Shown here piece after piece: positions 5,688-6,223 of a stretch of 6,223 nt of DNA. Source of the DNA: Verrucomicrobiales bacterium (GTDB taxonomy: Bacteria; Verrucomicrobiota; Verrucomicrobiia; Verrucomicrobiales; DEV007); assembly GCA_013911195.1 (NCBI GenBank), contig JACETS010000153.1, forward strand, positions 1-6,223, given 5' to 3'. The translations under genes and the position numbers were made by a program. The notes under the pieces were generated by a model that saw nothing but the letters and a program-made list of their open reading frames with translations, did not search any database and was not told the origin of the DNA. Positions within the stretch are counted from its first letter, which is position 1. The number at the start of each line of letters is the position of its first letter.

Positions 5688-6223
5688 ATGAAGAACTTAA
5701 TGAAGCCCTTCTGGGCTACTCTATTGTTGGTGCTGTCTGCACCACTCGCTCTTGCTGAAGAAACTACTGTCGATCAGGCCGTAGGAGCAGCAAATACCTC
5801 ATGGATCATGACGGCAACCGCCTTGGTCCTTTTCATGACCCTACCGGGCCTCGCTCTCTTTTACGGAGGACTTGTTCACAAAAAAAATGTCCTTTCCGTT
5901 CTCATGCATTGTTTTGCAATGGCGTGTATTCTAAGTGTTGTTTGGCTAGTTGCTGGTTACTCTCTTGCTTTAGAGGGGAGCGGTGGATGGATTGGAGACC
6001 TTTCCGCAATCTTTGGGAAGGGATTAGATGGTAGTGATTCTGGTGGCTCTGATATACCTGGTATTTTGACCTTTGCATTTCAAATGACTTTTTTCATCAT
6101 TACACCAGCCCTTGTTGTGGGTACATTCGTTGAAAGAGTTAAATTTTCGGCAGTCATGCTTTTTGCCGTTCTCTGGGGGCTATTCTGTTACGCTCCAATT
6201 TGCCATATGGTATGGGATTCAGA
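5688..6223 (+). CDS. amtB: Ammonium transporter, Amt family (3' truncated by window end)
   Basis: The frame is open to the last base, giving 178 codons, a little under half of a usual 400-450-residue Amt protein. The product conducts ammonium across the inner membrane as a trimer. Residues 1-23 form a signal peptide (Lys2, Lys6, a leucine-rich core, cut after ALA), as in E. coli AmtB. Then come transmembrane helices with the family blocks TALVLFMTLPGLALFYGGLVHKKNVLS (44-70), FAFQMTFFIITPALVVGTFVERVKFSA (129-155) and YAPICHMVW (168-176). Phe131 and Phe135 align with the pore-gate pair Phe103/Phe107 of E. coli, and Trp176 with Trp148. The twin pore histidines lie beyond the window. ATG 5688 is chosen because it keeps Lys2 in the signal peptide; the ATG at 5700 (Met5) is a possible alternative. 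No Shine-Dalgarno sequence is seen. A GlnK gene is often adjacent to amtB but is not visible here. Confidence 0.96.
   Translation, partial: MKNLMKPFWATLLLVLSAPLALAEETTVDQAVGAANTSWIMTATALVLFMTLPGLALFYGGLVHKKNVLSVLMHCFAMACILSVVWLVAGYSLALEGSGGWIGDLSAIFGKGLDGSDSGGSDIPGILTFAFQMTFFIITPALVVGTFVERVKFSAVMLFAVLWGLFCYAPICHMVWDS

Noticed and set aside
5801..6034. Plus-strand open frame of 77 codons near the right end
   Set aside because: It is an out-of-frame shadow of the ammonium transporter, whose frame shows clear Amt motifs across the same bases.
1..6223. A novel multi-gene system, mobile element, CRISPR array or defence island
   Set aside because: Every sizeable gene falls in a known housekeeping or metabolic family; no transposase, integrase, direct-repeat array, toxin-antitoxin pair or run of unknown genes is present.

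Overview
The window suggests a marine-type member of the Verrucomicrobiota, probably Opitutae/Puniceicoccales-like. The main clue is the opening gene fragment: a lamin-tail-like end, a DPDMDG calcium-loop motif running into an 'NIVEYAL' segment, and a closing module with 'LQFSRDLKLW' and a terminal 'YFRLNI'. That arrangement is very common in secreted proteins of this phylum. The moderate-to-low GC, the use of FabV as enoyl reductase and the near absence of Shine-Dalgarno sequences fit, but none of these is decisive. The assignment is an inference from recognised patterns, with no database search.

Layout, all on the plus strand: (1) 1-570, the 3' end of a secreted lamin-tail-type protein; (2) 595-1197, a YdjA-like FMN nitroreductase; (3) about 1238-1650, the RNase P RNA gene rnpB, which has no ORF annotation of its own, followed by a strong 12-bp hairpin at 1660-1690; (4) 1755-5576, four closely packed genes: fabV (enoyl-ACP reductase), dgkA (small membrane lipid kinase), a GlcD-like FAD oxidase whose start lies inside dgkA, and a secreted endonuclease/exonuclease/phosphatase-family enzyme; (5) 5577-5687, a regulatory gap; (6) 5688 to the window end, the first 178 codons of an Amt-family ammonium transporter, which runs off the window.

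Genes in block 4 are separated by 21, -19 and 19 nt, so they are probably co-transcribed. fabV and dgkA both concern lipid and envelope metabolism (fatty-acid elongation; recycling of diacylglycerol or undecaprenol). The oxidase and the secreted hydrolase have no obvious link to that. The ammonium transporter is a separate unit. It is preceded by a correctly spaced sigma-54 (-24/-12) promoter, TGGCAT-N6-TGC, which fits nitrogen-limitation control. An 8-bp inverted repeat abuts the promoter, and a small hairpin can form in the predicted leader.

I looked for an undescribed system and do not see one. There is no defence island, mobile element, CRISPR array or cluster of unknown genes. The observations most worth checking are regulatory or structural: the amtB control region, the hairpin after rnpB whose U-rich flank is on the antisense side, and the leaderless-looking ribosome-binding regions.
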